A stretch of 64,000 nt of DNA. It comes from Stentor roeselii. Its lineage: Eukaryota > Ciliophora > Heterotrichea > Heterotrichida > Stentoridae. The translations under genes were made by a program, and so were the position numbers. The stretch's first letter is position 1. Each line of letters begins with the position of its first letter. Under the pieces are notes generated by a model. The model did not search any database, was not told the DNA's origin, and saw nothing but the letters and a program-made list of their open reading frames with translations. The stretch covers positions 147,082 through 211,081 of the forward strand of contig RSEH01000030.1 in NCBI GenBank assembly GCA_006503475.1, read 5' to 3'. This document shows, in pieces, positions 30,031 to 39,716 of the stretch.

Positions 30031-31458
30031 ATGGGTTGTGAAAAATCCCTTCCATTAGTCCCTACAAAGCCGAATCCAATTTCGGCAGAAACCCTTCTAC
30101 GTCGTTCAACCTTTAAAAAAGCGAAGACCCGTTTAATCACATCTCAATCCTGTTCAATAACCGAGTCCTTCAAGATCCTAAAAGCTCTTTCCACAAATAT
30201 TTCAAGTACAGTGCTTTTCGCAGAAGACATTCAAACAGGTGAATATCGAGCGATTCGAGAAATCAGCAAATCAGTTTGGCGTGAAAACAAAAGATTCTTC
30301 CGAGAAGTCGATATTTTAAAAGACTTCGACCATCCAAACATTGTGAAAGTTTTTGGAACTATCGAGACACCTCTTAACTTTTACAATATTTTCGAGTATC
30401 TTGATGGAGGCGACTTGAAGGACTTGGTTCGAGGTATTAGAAATGAGACTGCCTTGTCAAGGTACATTAGAGATATTGTAAGTGCTTTGAACTATATTCA
30501 TAAACAAGGATTCGCTCATTGTAACTTGAGTCCTTCATCGATTTTAGTCACTAATGATGAGGAAGCTGTTGCAAAGTTAACAGGACTTGACTTTGCACAG
30601 GATTTGAATGAAATTGAACAGCCTGACTATGAAAACATGAAACTTATTTATGCATCACCTGAGTTTTTGAAGAAGGAATTTGAGGAAAAAACTGATATTT
30701 GGAGCTTGGGAGTTGTGGTTTATGAGTTGCTTGTTGGAAAACATCCTTGTTGTGGAAGGGATACTAAGGAGGTACTTACGGAGGTGGTTAGAGGGAATAT
30801 TGACTTTGAGAGTACTTCTTTTCGTACACTTTCTTTTAATGCACAAGATTTCATTAAGTGTACTTTACAAGTTGATGTGATGAAGAGGATGTCTGCGTTT
30901 GAGGCTTTAAACCACCCTTGGCTTGCCTTCAGTGGAAAAGAGCACATAATCAATTACGACGCATTAATGAGATTACTCACTTTCAAGGTAGTTTCCAATT
31001 AGATTAAATCAAACATCACCCGAAAAGTGCTTCAATACTTCTCAGAAAAAATCGAAATAAAGCCTCATGAAATCATCAAAACCTTCAAAAACATAGACGG
31101 AGACTTCGATGGTTTCATAACAAGAGAAGAAGTCGTTGAAGCCTTTCAAATCGTAGGAATCGACGCTTCTGGTGAAATAAACGGAATCATGTCAAACATC
31201 GACATCGACTCTTCAGGCTTTTTAGACTTCACTGAAATAAAAATCGCTTTAACCAAATGGGATCAGATGATAAAAGTAAAAACTTTGAAAAAGATCTTCA
31301 AAAATGAAAATGAAATGATTCAACTACAGAGCTTAAAACACTTGTTTCCTGAAATACTTCCGCATGAATGGAATGAGTTTGCTTGGAAGGTCAAAGCTGA
31401 GAATGGAATGGTTTTGCTTGCACGGATGAAGGAATATCTTCGGGCGAATATTGAATAG
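30031..31458 (+). CDS. CDPK-like pseudokinase with EF-hands, copy 1
   Basis: 470 residues once a 15-nt intron (30988-31002) is removed. It starts MGCEK, a classic N-myristoylation plus palmitoylation signal for membrane targeting. The kinase domain is at about 50-300, but key residues are missing. The ATP lysine is replaced (YRAIREI, about 76), HRD is HCN (163-165) and DFG is LDF (about 187). SPE and DIWSLGVV are kept, so the fold should be intact but inactive. Behind a junction helix, EF-hands 1 and 2 are canonical (DGDFDGFITREE, DIDSSGFLDFTE), while EF-hands 3 and 4 are degenerate. It is probably a calcium-responsive scaffold. A paralog lies at 37542. Confidence 0.88.
30988..31002 (+). other. 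15-nt intron in CDPK-like copy 1
   Basis: GTAGTTTCCAATTAG. It ends the kinase-encoding frame with a TAG; removal fuses LLTFK to IKSNITRKV and connects the kinase with the EF-hands. The paralog at 37542 has no intron at this point (YNIAEKLRNFEVK runs straight on). Confidence 0.92.
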
Positions 31459-31712
31459 AATAGAGTAATAGTTGAATGATTTTATTCAAGGTTAGGAATC
31501 GGATTGAAGGATTTATTAAAATTTATGAAAATATTTTTGGAATGGGAAATTACTGATATTAAAGATCTTCCTAACATTCAAATATATGAAAAACCAAACC
31601 TCTCTCTAAAGGTCAAGACCATTCAAAATCTCTCAATTTTCAATATTCTATTATTTAAAATCTTAAACATGATTAACTTTTTCAATAATCACCTTTATTG
31701 TTAGTAGAAGAA

Positions 31713-33920
31713 ATGAGAAATTCTCTAAAACCCAATTCATTGAAATCCCACAGCACAATGATTACCATAAAACAAGACAACAACGAATACGTCATAGAAA
31801 TCTCCCCAAGCGACAAGATCATTCACTTAAAGCAAAAACTGCGGCAATCTCTTCCAAGTTACTCAAACCAATCAATACTAACCGAATCACAAGGAATTCA
31901 AGTACTTTCCAAACAGGTAGAGCTTCAAGACAGCGACTTAATCCCTTCAACCCTTCTAATGATCTCTTCTTCCACAGTATTAAAAATCTCATCATCTCTT
32001 TTAGATCTTCGCTCAAGTCCAGAAAACTTCGAAAAATGGGTGATTCGAGCGATTTCCTATTGTCGAGACAGTAATTTCGAGAAATTCGTTCAATTAAAAG
32101 ACGAATTTTTTTACTCAGGAAGTCTTCAAACAAGAGAAGAAACTTTTTCAGATTTAATTAACACCTGTCTTGAAAAAGGCTGGAATTGTTTACATCATGT
32201 TTGCAAGACGGGCCATTCAGGAATGCTTCAAGTTCTAATCGAGTCTGGCGGCGAATGTAATTTAGAGACAGAAGACGGGTGGACGCCTTTATCATTGGTA
32301 AGTTTTCATGGGTATCTACTTTGCACTGAACTTTTATTGAACCAGGCCGCGATTCAAGTTAATAAAAAGACGGCTCTTAAAGGAACTGCCCTGCACCAGG
32401 CTTGTCTTGGAGGAAACTTAAAAGTAGTCAAGTTGCTGATGGATGCAAATGCTTCACCTTATCTAGAAAACGCTTCTGGATTAATTCCTCTTCAAATGGC
32501 TAATAAAACCGCGATATTAGAACTGATACCTAAGTACATTGGAGTTCATTTTCTTAACAAATACGCGAAAAGTGAATCGAAAAAACCTGAAAATTATTCT
32601 GGAGAACTTTTTTGGACCTCGGCTTATAAAATCAATGATAAAATGGTTGTAGTGCTGCTTGATATTGAAACTGGAGTGATTTATTCTTATGATAAAAAAA
32701 ATTCTGGGGCTCCTGACCTGCAAATTCCAATCAGCGAGGTTCAGGACGTGCAGAACTTGCAAGAACTTGGAAATGAGAATAAATTTTTTATACAAATTCG
32801 AACTTTGAAGGAAAGTTTCAAGTTTTACTCGAAAAATTTAGATGTTGTTTTGAATTGGGTAGAAAAAATTAGAGATGCTGTCAGATTTTATCAAGAAAAT
32901 TCCGATCAGGACCTGGGAAGGACTTATAGGCTTTCAAGACTTGTATCGGTTTATAACTTTGAAGAACTTGACTTTGAAGAGGATGATGAGGAAAATGGAA
33001 ATGTTTCGTTTCAGAGCTTTGAAGTTATTCAAGAAATAGGAGTTGGTAGCTTTGGAACGGTTTTTAAGGTGGTTAAGAAGGATAACGGTAAACGATACGC
33101 AATGAAAGTACTTTCAAAACAAGAGCTAAAAAGGAACAACCAGCTGAAATACGCAGTAGCCGAATGCAAGATCTTAAAAAAGTTAAACTCTCCCTTCATA
33201 ATTCCTCTCTTCTGGGCATTTCAAACACCAAAGAACATCTACCTGGTATTCGAGTACTGTCCTCACGGAGACCTATCAAAGCACATTCCAAGAGAAGGCC
33301 TTTCCGAGTCAAAAGCAAAAATATTTATGAGTGAAGTACTTCTAGCCTTAGACTACCTCCATTCAAAAGACATCCTTTACCGAGACTTGAAGCCTTCCAA
33401 CGTGTTAATCGACGAGACTTGCCATTTAAAATTAACTGATTTCGGCCTTGCTCGAGAAAATATTCATAAGACAAACCTGGCGACGACCTTTTGCGGGTCT
33501 CCTGCGTACCTGGCCCCTGAAGTCCTCTCAAACAAAGGCTTTTGGAAGCCTGCTGATATTTATTCATTCGGCGCTTGTCTTTTTGAAGTTCTTTCAGGTA
33601 GACCCTTGTTTGAAGATGATTCAAATGAGAAATTGTTTCAAAGTATTTTAAATAACAAAATCGTGTTTCCAGGGAATTTTTCAAGTCAAGCTAAAAATTT
33701 GATTCAACAACTTCTTAATAAAAATCCGGAAAAGAGACCTAATATTCAAGATATTAAAAATCATGGGTTTTTTGAAGGTGTCAAATGGGCCAAGGTTCAA
33801 TTGAAGCAGGTGGATCCTGCATTTTGGCTGGAAGAAACTAATGATGATAGTGAGCAGGTCTTTTTAGAGGACCGGGACTATTCAATGACGATAGACCAGA
33901 GAATCAGTAAGCTTTATTAA
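31713..33920 (+). CDS. Ankyrin-repeat, PH-domain AGC protein kinase
   Basis: 735 residues from the ATG at 31713. Order of domains: a ubiquitin-like beta-grasp segment (about 15-85, MITIKQDNNEYVIEISPSDK), ankyrin repeats (about 140-270: DGWTPLSLVSFHGYLLCTELL, KGTALHQACLGGNLKVVKLL), a PH-like domain (about 285-390: YSGELFWTSAYK to WVEKIRDAV), and an AGC kinase (about 430-710). Catalytic motifs are intact: GVGSFGTVF, YAMKVLSK, YRDLKPSNVL, DFGLA and the activation loop TTFCGSPAYLAPE. The ankyrin plus PH combination suggests lipid- and partner-regulated activation at a membrane. The stop codon overlaps that of the convergent MED27-like gene by 3 bases. Confidence 0.88.
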   Translation: MRNSLKPNSLKSHSTMITIKQDNNEYVIEISPSDKIIHLKQKLRQSLPSYSNQSILTESQGIQVLSKQVELQDSDLIPSTLLMISSSTVLKISSSLLDLRSSPENFEKWVIRAISYCRDSNFEKFVQLKDEFFYSGSLQTREETFSDLINTCLEKGWNCLHHVCKTGHSGMLQVLIESGGECNLETEDGWTPLSLVSFHGYLLCTELLLNQAAIQVNKKTALKGTALHQACLGGNLKVVKLLMDANASPYLENASGLIPLQMANKTAILELIPKYIGVHFLNKYAKSESKKPENYSGELFWTSAYKINDKMVVVLLDIETGVIYSYDKKNSGAPDLQIPISEVQDVQNLQELGNENKFFIQIRTLKESFKFYSKNLDVVLNWVEKIRDAVRFYQENSDQDLGRTYRLSRLVSVYNFEELDFEEDDEENGNVSFQSFEVIQEIGVGSFGTVFKVVKKDNGKRYAMKVLSKQELKRNNQLKYAVAECKILKKLNSPFIIPLFWAFQTPKNIYLVFEYCPHGDLSKHIPREGLSESKAKIFMSEVLLALDYLHSKDILYRDLKPSNVLIDETCHLKLTDFGLARENIHKTNLATTFCGSPAYLAPEVLSNKGFWKPADIYSFGACLFEVLSGRPLFEDDSNEKLFQSILNNKIVFPGNFSSQAKNLIQQLLNKNPEKRPNIQDIKNHGFFEGVKWAKVQLKQVDPAFWLEETNDDSEQVFLEDRDYSMTIDQRISKLY

Positions 33921-34735
33921 TAACATTCTAAGCAAAAGTCCTTTTGAAAGTCATAAAAGCAGTCCAAATGAAAATACTCATTGAGATAAACCGCGAGTGG
34001 CACCAAAGGAGTTCCAGTCTTAAAGCTAAGATGTCGGTCACAAATCTTGCATTTTTCTGTGTAAAACAATCTCCTTATCTCCAACCACCTCGAAATTCTC
34101 TGCAAGTTCAGCCTCAAGTCTCGGTCTGTGGTACTCAAGTCGAAGTCCCACTTGATCTCAAACAACGACAGTAGTTGTCTTAAAATCAGCGAATCACTTG
34201 AAAGACCTGTCGAGTACCACTCAATACTTCCATCTTCTGAGTGAATCACCAATTCAATTCCAAATAAAAAACGAATTCGAATCTTGAACTTTTTATCTTC
34301 TTTGCAGTAGTCGAAATGTTCAACTGTTTTAAATAGTTTCTTGTAATTTGACTTCAAATCAATTAAAACTTGTTTCAGGTCTTGTGGCTTGGGTGACTGA
34401 GGAATAGAAAAGTTGTAAAGAACAAGGTTTAAACGGAAGTATCTTTCGAAGTCTTTCATTTGTTTTGATTTCTTTTTTGAGGTGTGGTGTGAGTTGTAAT
34501 GTTTTAACTTTCGAGGAGTATTTTGAGGTCTTTTGAAGTTTAGTCTTGAAAGATGGGAAATGTTTTCATCGATTTCTCGCTCGGCTTGATCTGCTAGTTT
34601 TTTTATTTCCATGATTTTTTCTGCGTCGTTTTCAGCCCCGAGGGAACTCAAAGTGCTCTCAACGAAGCATTTCAATGTATAGACTGAGTTGATAGTTCTT
34701 TGAATTAGTGCTCTTTTATCATCATAAATATTCAT
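33917..34735 (-). CDS. MED27-like Mediator subunit candidate
   Basis: 272 residues starting at the ATG at 34735. The N-terminal half is helical (YDDKRALIQRTINSVYTLKCFVE). The C-terminal part has a beta-rich core (KFKIRIRFLFGIELVIHSEDGSIEWYSTG), then WLEIRRLFYTEKCKICDRHL, then YFHLDCF and FCLECY, a four-cysteine plus His zinc site. A helical N-terminus and a terminal C-x2-C...H-x2-C cluster after a W-L...LF phrase is the signature of Mediator subunit 27. Mediator links transcription factors to RNA polymerase II. The call rests on this pattern alone. It lies 16 bp downstream of the PDK1-like stop codon on the same strand. Confidence 0.6.
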   Translation of the reverse strand: MNIYDDKRALIQRTINSVYTLKCFVESTLSSLGAENDAEKIMEIKKLADQAEREIDENISHLSRLNFKRPQNTPRKLKHYNSHHTSKKKSKQMKDFERYFRLNLVLYNFSIPQSPKPQDLKQVLIDLKSNYKKLFKTVEHFDYCKEDKKFKIRIRFLFGIELVIHSEDGSIEWYSTGLSSDSLILRQLLSLFEIKWDFDLSTTDRDLRLNLQRISRWLEIRRLFYTEKCKICDRHLSFKTGTPLVPLAVYLNEYFHLDCFYDFQKDFCLECY

Positions 34736-34751
34736 TATAACTACTTGGAAA

Positions 34752-35960
34752 TCAAACAAGTCCTCTTATTTTATCAACCCATAAGTCAGGAAAATCAGTG
34801 ATGACTTCATAGTGTTTCTTTATAGTCTCTACAATGAAGACATTGTTTTTGACCTTCTTGACAGCTAAGACTGTTTTAATGTCAACTTCAAGTCTTAGCT
34901 CTTTAGTCCTGCTGCTGTAAAACTTTAACCCGGTGATGGTCAGGACGAGTCTTCTGTTAAGATTTTTAAAGATATTCTTCTTTACACTCACTTTTTCATC
35001 TAAAATTATTTCATCTTTTCGGTCTTCATCTTCTTTTTCTTCTCTTTTTTGGTCTTCTTCTCTTTTTTGGTCTTCTTCTCTTTTTTGTTCCTCAAGTTTT
35101 ATTTCGTTTAAAACGTCTGGAACTGAGTTGTTCCAAAGGTTTTCGAAGTCAACACCTGAAAAAAATGGATGGTTTTTTAAGTCTTCTAGTGAGTTGGATC
35201 CGAGTCGCGACTCTGGGTCTGTGTTGAGCAGGTTGGAGATTAAAGAAGTTATCTCTGGGCAGAGGTCTTCTGACATCTCGAATTTACCTTCTAGGATGTT
35301 TTGGTAGATCTCTTCTTGGCCGATTCCTGTAAATGGAAGCTTTCCGGATATCATTTGGTAGACTAGACACCCGAGAGACCAGAGATCAACTTCAGGTCCT
35401 ATTGAACTTTTGTTCATAATCACCTCGGGAGCTACGTAAGACAATGTGCCTACAAAAGTATTTCTCATCGTTTTTCTTGAGCTTAGTCTTTTCGCACAGT
35501 TAAAATCGATGAGTTTAAGATGATGATCTGTTGTAATCAAAATATTTTCAGGTTTTATATCACGATGAATGATACTGCTCTTCCTAAGAACTTCCAAAAT
35601 AATAACAAGTTCCGCTGTATAATGTTTAACAAGAGAATAAGGAAAAGTTCTACCATGCCGCTCAAGTAGTTTACTTAGAGATTCCTTAGAACAATATTCC
35701 ATGACCAGGTACAAATAACTAGCATCATGAAAAGCTTTATGCAGTTTAACAATGCCCTGATGATTTAACGAAATCAACAACTCTCGCTCTCGAATTGCTT
35801 GCTCGATTTTTCCTTCACGTTTTAAAAGCGATTTGCTAACTTTTTTAACTGCGTAGAGCTGATTATCTGACTTGTCACGCATGAGGTAAACATCTGCAAA
35901 AGCCCCCTGGCCTAATCGTTGAAGAGGTTCATAGTTTTCAATAGTTTTTTTAGTTGCCAT
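34752..35960 (-). CDS. PDK1-like AGC protein kinase with C-terminal PH domain
   Basis: 402 residues. The kinase domain (about 10-270) has GQGAFADVYL, YAVKKVSK with the ATP lysine, HRDIKPENIL, FVGTLSYVAPEVI and DLWSLGCLVYQMISGKLPF. The DFG motif reads DFN, keeping the metal-binding Asp. A charged linker with three near-identical hexamers (KREEDQ) follows at about 290-312. Residues about 325-402 resemble the PDK1 PH domain (KNLNRRLVLTITGLKFYSSRTKELRLEVD). PDK1 phosphorylates the activation loop of other AGC kinases, such as the ankyrin-PH-AGC kinase encoded nearby (functional link inferred). No hydrophobic-motif tail is present, as in PDK1. Confidence 0.87.
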   Translation of the reverse strand: MATKKTIENYEPLQRLGQGAFADVYLMRDKSDNQLYAVKKVSKSLLKREGKIEQAIRERELLISLNHQGIVKLHKAFHDASYLYLVMEYCSKESLSKLLERHGRTFPYSLVKHYTAELVIILEVLRKSSIIHRDIKPENILITTDHHLKLIDFNCAKRLSSRKTMRNTFVGTLSYVAPEVIMNKSSIGPEVDLWSLGCLVYQMISGKLPFTGIGQEEIYQNILEGKFEMSEDLCPEITSLISNLLNTDPESRLGSNSLEDLKNHPFFSGVDFENLWNNSVPDVLNEIKLEEQKREEDQKREEDQKREEKEDEDRKDEIILDEKVSVKKNIFKNLNRRLVLTITGLKFYSSRTKELRLEVDIKTVLAVKKVKNNVFIVETIKKHYEVITDFPDLWVDKIRGLV

Positions 35961-36192
35961 TTATGAACAAGTATTTTCTGTTGGAATTGCAGATTAAGGG
36001 TTGAGGTATTGTTATAAAAATTCAATGGAAAATATTTAAGAAAGTTATTTTGTTTGTGATATATTTCTTGTAAGTCTTTAAAAATATCAATATTTTTAAT
36101 GATTTCTGGAAATTTGAAGGTATTTGATTTAATTGAAAATTCAAAATTGACTTATAAAGATATTATCAACTAAAATTCTTACATTATTCTTT

Positions 36193-37512
36193 CTACTTCA
36201 AAGATAAGATCAGTTCCATCCATTCATTTAAAACGTCAGGGTCCTTCGTTTTAATAACCATTTGTTTACCATGTACGAATTTATTCAAAATTCCATTTCT
36301 AGAGTTTTCAGTGATTTCAACATAATAATCCGAGCTTTGACTGACCATAAGTTTAGCCTGTGCAAGATAAACACTATCAATAGGTTCTTCAAAAGGAAAT
36401 CCAGGTTTTCTATGAAAAACATGCAAAAACCTACTCTTAACAATAAGTCCAAAGCATTCCTGCCACTGCTGAAAAACTCCATTTTCAATCAAAATAGGTC
36501 CTTCCTTGATCACCCATTCAAAATCCCTAATACTCTGAGGGCTCCAATTCCCAAGTTGAACAATAAAATCCTCTTCAATCCCCAGTTCTTTCAACACTAA
36601 AAACTCTTCTTCCTTGAAAAGTCGAGTATCCTTTAAATTTTCAGGTCTTTTTTCCTCAACTTTTTCTAAACTTTCCAAAACCGTTTGAGAATCACTTACA
36701 AAAACTTGTCCTTGAAGGTCAATAAATGCTTTCATCGCTTTTTTAACACTAGAAATTCTCATACATTCTAACATTATAGTATCTTGCCAGAAAATTTGAA
36801 GGTAACTTCCAAGTGATCTTTGAAAATCAGCAGCTGTTGCTGCTGCACTTAAATATCGTTGTTCTGCAAGCCAGACACAATTTTTACAGTGATTTTTTTC
36901 TTCGCTTTTTTGAAGGTCTTCTATTAAGTGCTTGAAAAGTTTGGAAGATTTGGCTTGGAGTGACTCGCATTGAGATGTGAAAAAGTCGAGCTTGTTACGG
37001 GCTTCTGAGACTCGCTCTTCGAATTCGATTAGCACGTCTTCGAGATGTGACTTGATGATTTCCCCTGATTAGATTTACTGAATTTTTTGACTTGAGTCTA
37101 GAAGGGATCTGGAAAGGGATGATTGATGCTCAGATACTGAGGAGAGACCGATTCGAAGACTTGAGGATTTGAAGGGCTTTTCGTTTTCGTTTAATTCGTG
37201 GTTAGTTGGAGTGATCGGCTCAGGACTAGACAAAACTCTATTCTCATTCGGCGGGTCAGGCAAGTACGTCAATTCACTTAAAAGAATTTCACTGTAAACT
37301 CTATACCCTTTAGCTTTTTCATGTAAGAATTTGATAACAGCACGATTAGCATCTCGACTATTCGTGACTTTTTGCATAAGCCTATTGATAAGGTTATTAA
37401 GTATTGATCTGTATTTAAAAGAGTCTTCAGACTGTTTCCTTTCCCATTCAAGAACAACATGAAACCTGTCTCGCTTCTGAAGTTTTAAGTTCTCGACTGT
37501 CGAGTCAGACAT
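36193..37512 (-). CDS. F-BAR-like plus PH-domain protein, atypical junction at about 37061-37082
   Basis: About 430 residues in two in-frame parts. The N-terminal part (from ATG 37512) is helical with an FCH-like phrase (ANRAVIKFLHEKAKGYRVYSE), then a Ser-rich insert. The C-terminal part continues helices (FEERVSEARNKLDFFTS) and ends in a PH domain (about 335-430: VIKEGPILIENGVFQQWQ to DPDVLNEWMELIL). Between them lie two in-frame TAA codons inside GTAAATCTAATCAG, a 14-nt GT..AG. Removing 14 nt breaks the frame; a 15-nt removal with a non-AG end, or a 27-nt GT..AG starting upstream, would keep it. The split is therefore unresolved, but one gene is more likely than two because the second part has no early ATG. 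Role: curved-membrane binding. Confidence 0.65.
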
Positions 37513-37541
37513 GTTTATCAGGTAGTAAAAATGATATAAAA

Positions 37542-38963
37542 ATGGGATGTTCTAAACCGGCCCCTCTGCCGGCTCCTCTCGCGATTGAAACTCCCATCAG
37601 GACCCCGACAAAGCACAGGACTATGAGAAAGGGCAAGTTCATGACGACGAAGTTAACGGCAATCACTGAAAGATATGAAGTTCTTAGAGCTCTTGGAAGT
37701 GGCTCCATAGGGACTTTATTTCATGCTCGCGACATACAAAAGAACTTGATAAGGACGATTAGAGAAGTCAATAAGTCTGCCTTTTTCCATGGCGTTGAAG
37801 TCTTTCAAGAAGTGAGTATCTTGAGAGACCTGGACCATCCAAACATCTTGAAGATTTATGAAGCTATTGAAACTAGTAGAAGTTATTATATTGTTTTGGA
37901 AAATATCTCTGGAGGGACTCTTGCTGAAAAATTTGGAAAGGTGAGGATAGAAGGTGTGATCTCTCGATTCATATACGAGATGTTTTCAGGTCTCAACTAT
38001 TTACACAAACAAGGAATCGTCCATTGCAACCTAGCAAGTGAATACATAGTCTTATCCGATGACAAAGATGAAGCCATAATAAAAATCATTGGTTTCACGA
38101 ATGCTCAGAGACTAGACCAGAAACGTGAAATCGATCATCGCAACTTAAAAGTAAACTTCGCGAGTCCCGAAGTGATAAAAGGCAACTTTTCAGAGAAGTC
38201 TGATGTTTGGAGTGCCGGAGTCATTTTGTACACATTGCTAGTTGACAGACAACCTTTTCCAAAAGGGTCAAGGTCGATGTTAGTAGATGCAATAGTTTCA
38301 GGTAACATTGACTACGAAAACTCTCTTTTTTTAAGTCTTTCTATCGAGGCACAAGTTCTCATCAAGTCCCTTTTAAAGGTCGACCCCGAGGACAGGCCCA
38401 CTTGCGAGGAAGTCCTTGAGCACTTATGGTTCTGTGAAAGCAAGCAAACCCTTCCCATAACCTACAACATCGCCGAAAAACTACGAAACTTCGAAGTAAA
38501 GACTAAAACAGCACGAGCAATGTTAACTCTTATAACAGAAACTCTTTCAAATTCAAAAAAAGACTACAAAATGATAAACTACTTTAAAAGTCTTGACTTA
38601 AACAACGACGGAAAAGTAAGCCGTGAAGAAATCATCAACGTTTTCACTCAAGTCGGACTAAACGTGCTAAGTGAAATCGACTTCATCATGGAAAATCTCG
38701 ACAACGACAAAAGCGGGTTCATCGACTACACCGAATTAATGCTCGCTTTAACCAACTGGCTTCAAGAGCTAAAAAAAAAGAACCTAGCGAAAGTCTTCAC
38801 AGTCGATCACGGTCTGATTTCAATAGACTCCTTAAAAAAGCAGCTTCCAGAAGTAACTCCAGATGAATGGGCCGAGTTCACTCGACAAGCCAAAGCCGAC
38901 CGTGGGCGAGTATCTCTAGAAAACTTAAAAAACTACTTAAAACAGCAACTAAGCCTTTCCTAA
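37542..38963 (+). CDS. CDPK-like pseudokinase with EF-hands, copy 2
   Basis: 473 residues, uninterrupted, a paralog of the gene at 30031. Starts MGCSKPAPL, again a myristoylation and palmitoylation signal. The kinase fold at about 45-300 lacks the catalytic residues: IRTIREV in place of the VAIK lysine strand, HCN at about 161-163 instead of HRD, and GFTNA instead of DFG. SGSIGT partly preserves the glycine loop, and DVWSAGVILY keeps the helix F Asp. EF-hands 1 and 2 are canonical (DLNNDGKVSREE, DNDKSGFIDYTE), while 3 and 4 are degenerate. Two independent copies that lost the same catalytic positions imply a selected non-enzymatic role. The stop abuts the convergent secreted-protein gene with no spacer. 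Confidence 0.9.
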   Translation: MGCSKPAPLPAPLAIETPIRTPTKHRTMRKGKFMTTKLTAITERYEVLRALGSGSIGTLFHARDIQKNLIRTIREVNKSAFFHGVEVFQEVSILRDLDHPNILKIYEAIETSRSYYIVLENISGGTLAEKFGKVRIEGVISRFIYEMFSGLNYLHKQGIVHCNLASEYIVLSDDKDEAIIKIIGFTNAQRLDQKREIDHRNLKVNFASPEVIKGNFSEKSDVWSAGVILYTLLVDRQPFPKGSRSMLVDAIVSGNIDYENSLFLSLSIEAQVLIKSLLKVDPEDRPTCEEVLEHLWFCESKQTLPITYNIAEKLRNFEVKTKTARAMLTLITETLSNSKKDYKMINYFKSLDLNNDGKVSREEIINVFTQVGLNVLSEIDFIMENLDNDKSGFIDYTELMLALTNWLQELKKKNLAKVFTVDHGLISIDSLKKQLPEVTPDEWAEFTRQAKADRGRVSLENLKNYLKQQLSLS

Positions 38964-39716
38964 TTATCTTATAAAAACCTCCAGTGCTGAAATTCCCCAA
39001 CTTTTTTCACAGGGCTGTTCTTCCAGGGTGCTACCGAGCAAGACCAGAAGTTCAGAACTGGAATGTTCGATGACCACTTCAACGGGCATTGAAAATTTCC
39101 CTTCGCCGTATTCTGAATTCCCGCAGATGTTTAAAGGTGACTTGGCAGAGGCGATGTCGTAAGTTTGGCTCCAGACTGTTGAGTTAGTTGAAGCGGTGCC
39201 TAATGCGAGGAAAGCAGTCTCGCCTCGCCATTGGTCGATGAAGTGCCAAGTGAGTCTTACTTTTACCAGAGAGTGCTCGGGAAGGGTGAGGAGGGTAGAA
39301 GAGTTCCCTGCTGAGTACTGACAGTAACCGCCTAGCATCCGGGTACCTCCACAGTCGGATATTGACTTGTTGGACCAGTTTGAAGCTTCTGTCTCTTGAA
39401 AGTGATCTAAGACTACTAAAGACCATTGGTCTACACCACCGATTGTCAGGCCTGAAGAAAAATGCAACTCGCCTTCTGTTAACACCTCAGAGCCGAAGTG
39501 ACTTCGCCGTGTGTCGTCGATGAATAAGGGGAAATTTTCACCGCATTTCACTCCGAATGGGTAGGATGAGTTGAAGATTCCAAGGTAACAGGAGATCGAA
39601 GAAGATGTCAATTGAATACCACTGTGACCGCTTAGGTATAGCTCTGAACCGCTTGTTAGATATGAAACTGTCTCGATTGATGATATTGAACGGATTAAGA
39701 TTGAAAGGAATAACAT
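38964..39716 (-). CDS. Small secreted cysteine-containing protein (lectin-like beta fold?)
   Basis: 250 residues with an N-terminal signal-like stretch (MLFLSILIRSISS). The rest is beta-rich and carries four to six cysteines that look disulphide-bonded: SCYLGIFNSS, VKCGENF, SDCGG, GGYCQYS, NICGNSEYG, EEQPCEKSWGI. Several NxS/T glycosylation sites are present. The ending CEKSWGISALEVFI resembles the C-terminal strands of galactose-binding or jelly-roll-like domains in ciliate surface proteins, but I cannot name the family. The first 17 codons and the upstream region are the template for the 113-bp tandem array next to it. Probably exported, perhaps to the cell surface or a cortical granule. 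Confidence 0.65.
   Translation of the reverse strand: MLFLSILIRSISSIETVSYLTSGSELYLSGHSGIQLTSSSISCYLGIFNSSYPFGVKCGENFPLFIDDTRRSHFGSEVLTEGELHFSSGLTIGGVDQWSLVVLDHFQETEASNWSNKSISDCGGTRMLGGYCQYSAGNSSTLLTLPEHSLVKVRLTWHFIDQWRGETAFLALGTASTNSTVWSQTYDIASAKSPLNICGNSEYGEGKFSMPVEVVIEHSSSELLVLLGSTLEEQPCEKSWGISALEVFIR

Noticed and set aside
31504-31704. 66-codon frame between the CDPK-like and AGC genes
   Set aside because: AT-rich, no domain, and it overlaps the leader of the AGC gene.
34933-35307. 124-codon Ser-rich plus-strand frame
   Set aside because: Antisense of the KREEDQ linker of the PDK1-like kinase.
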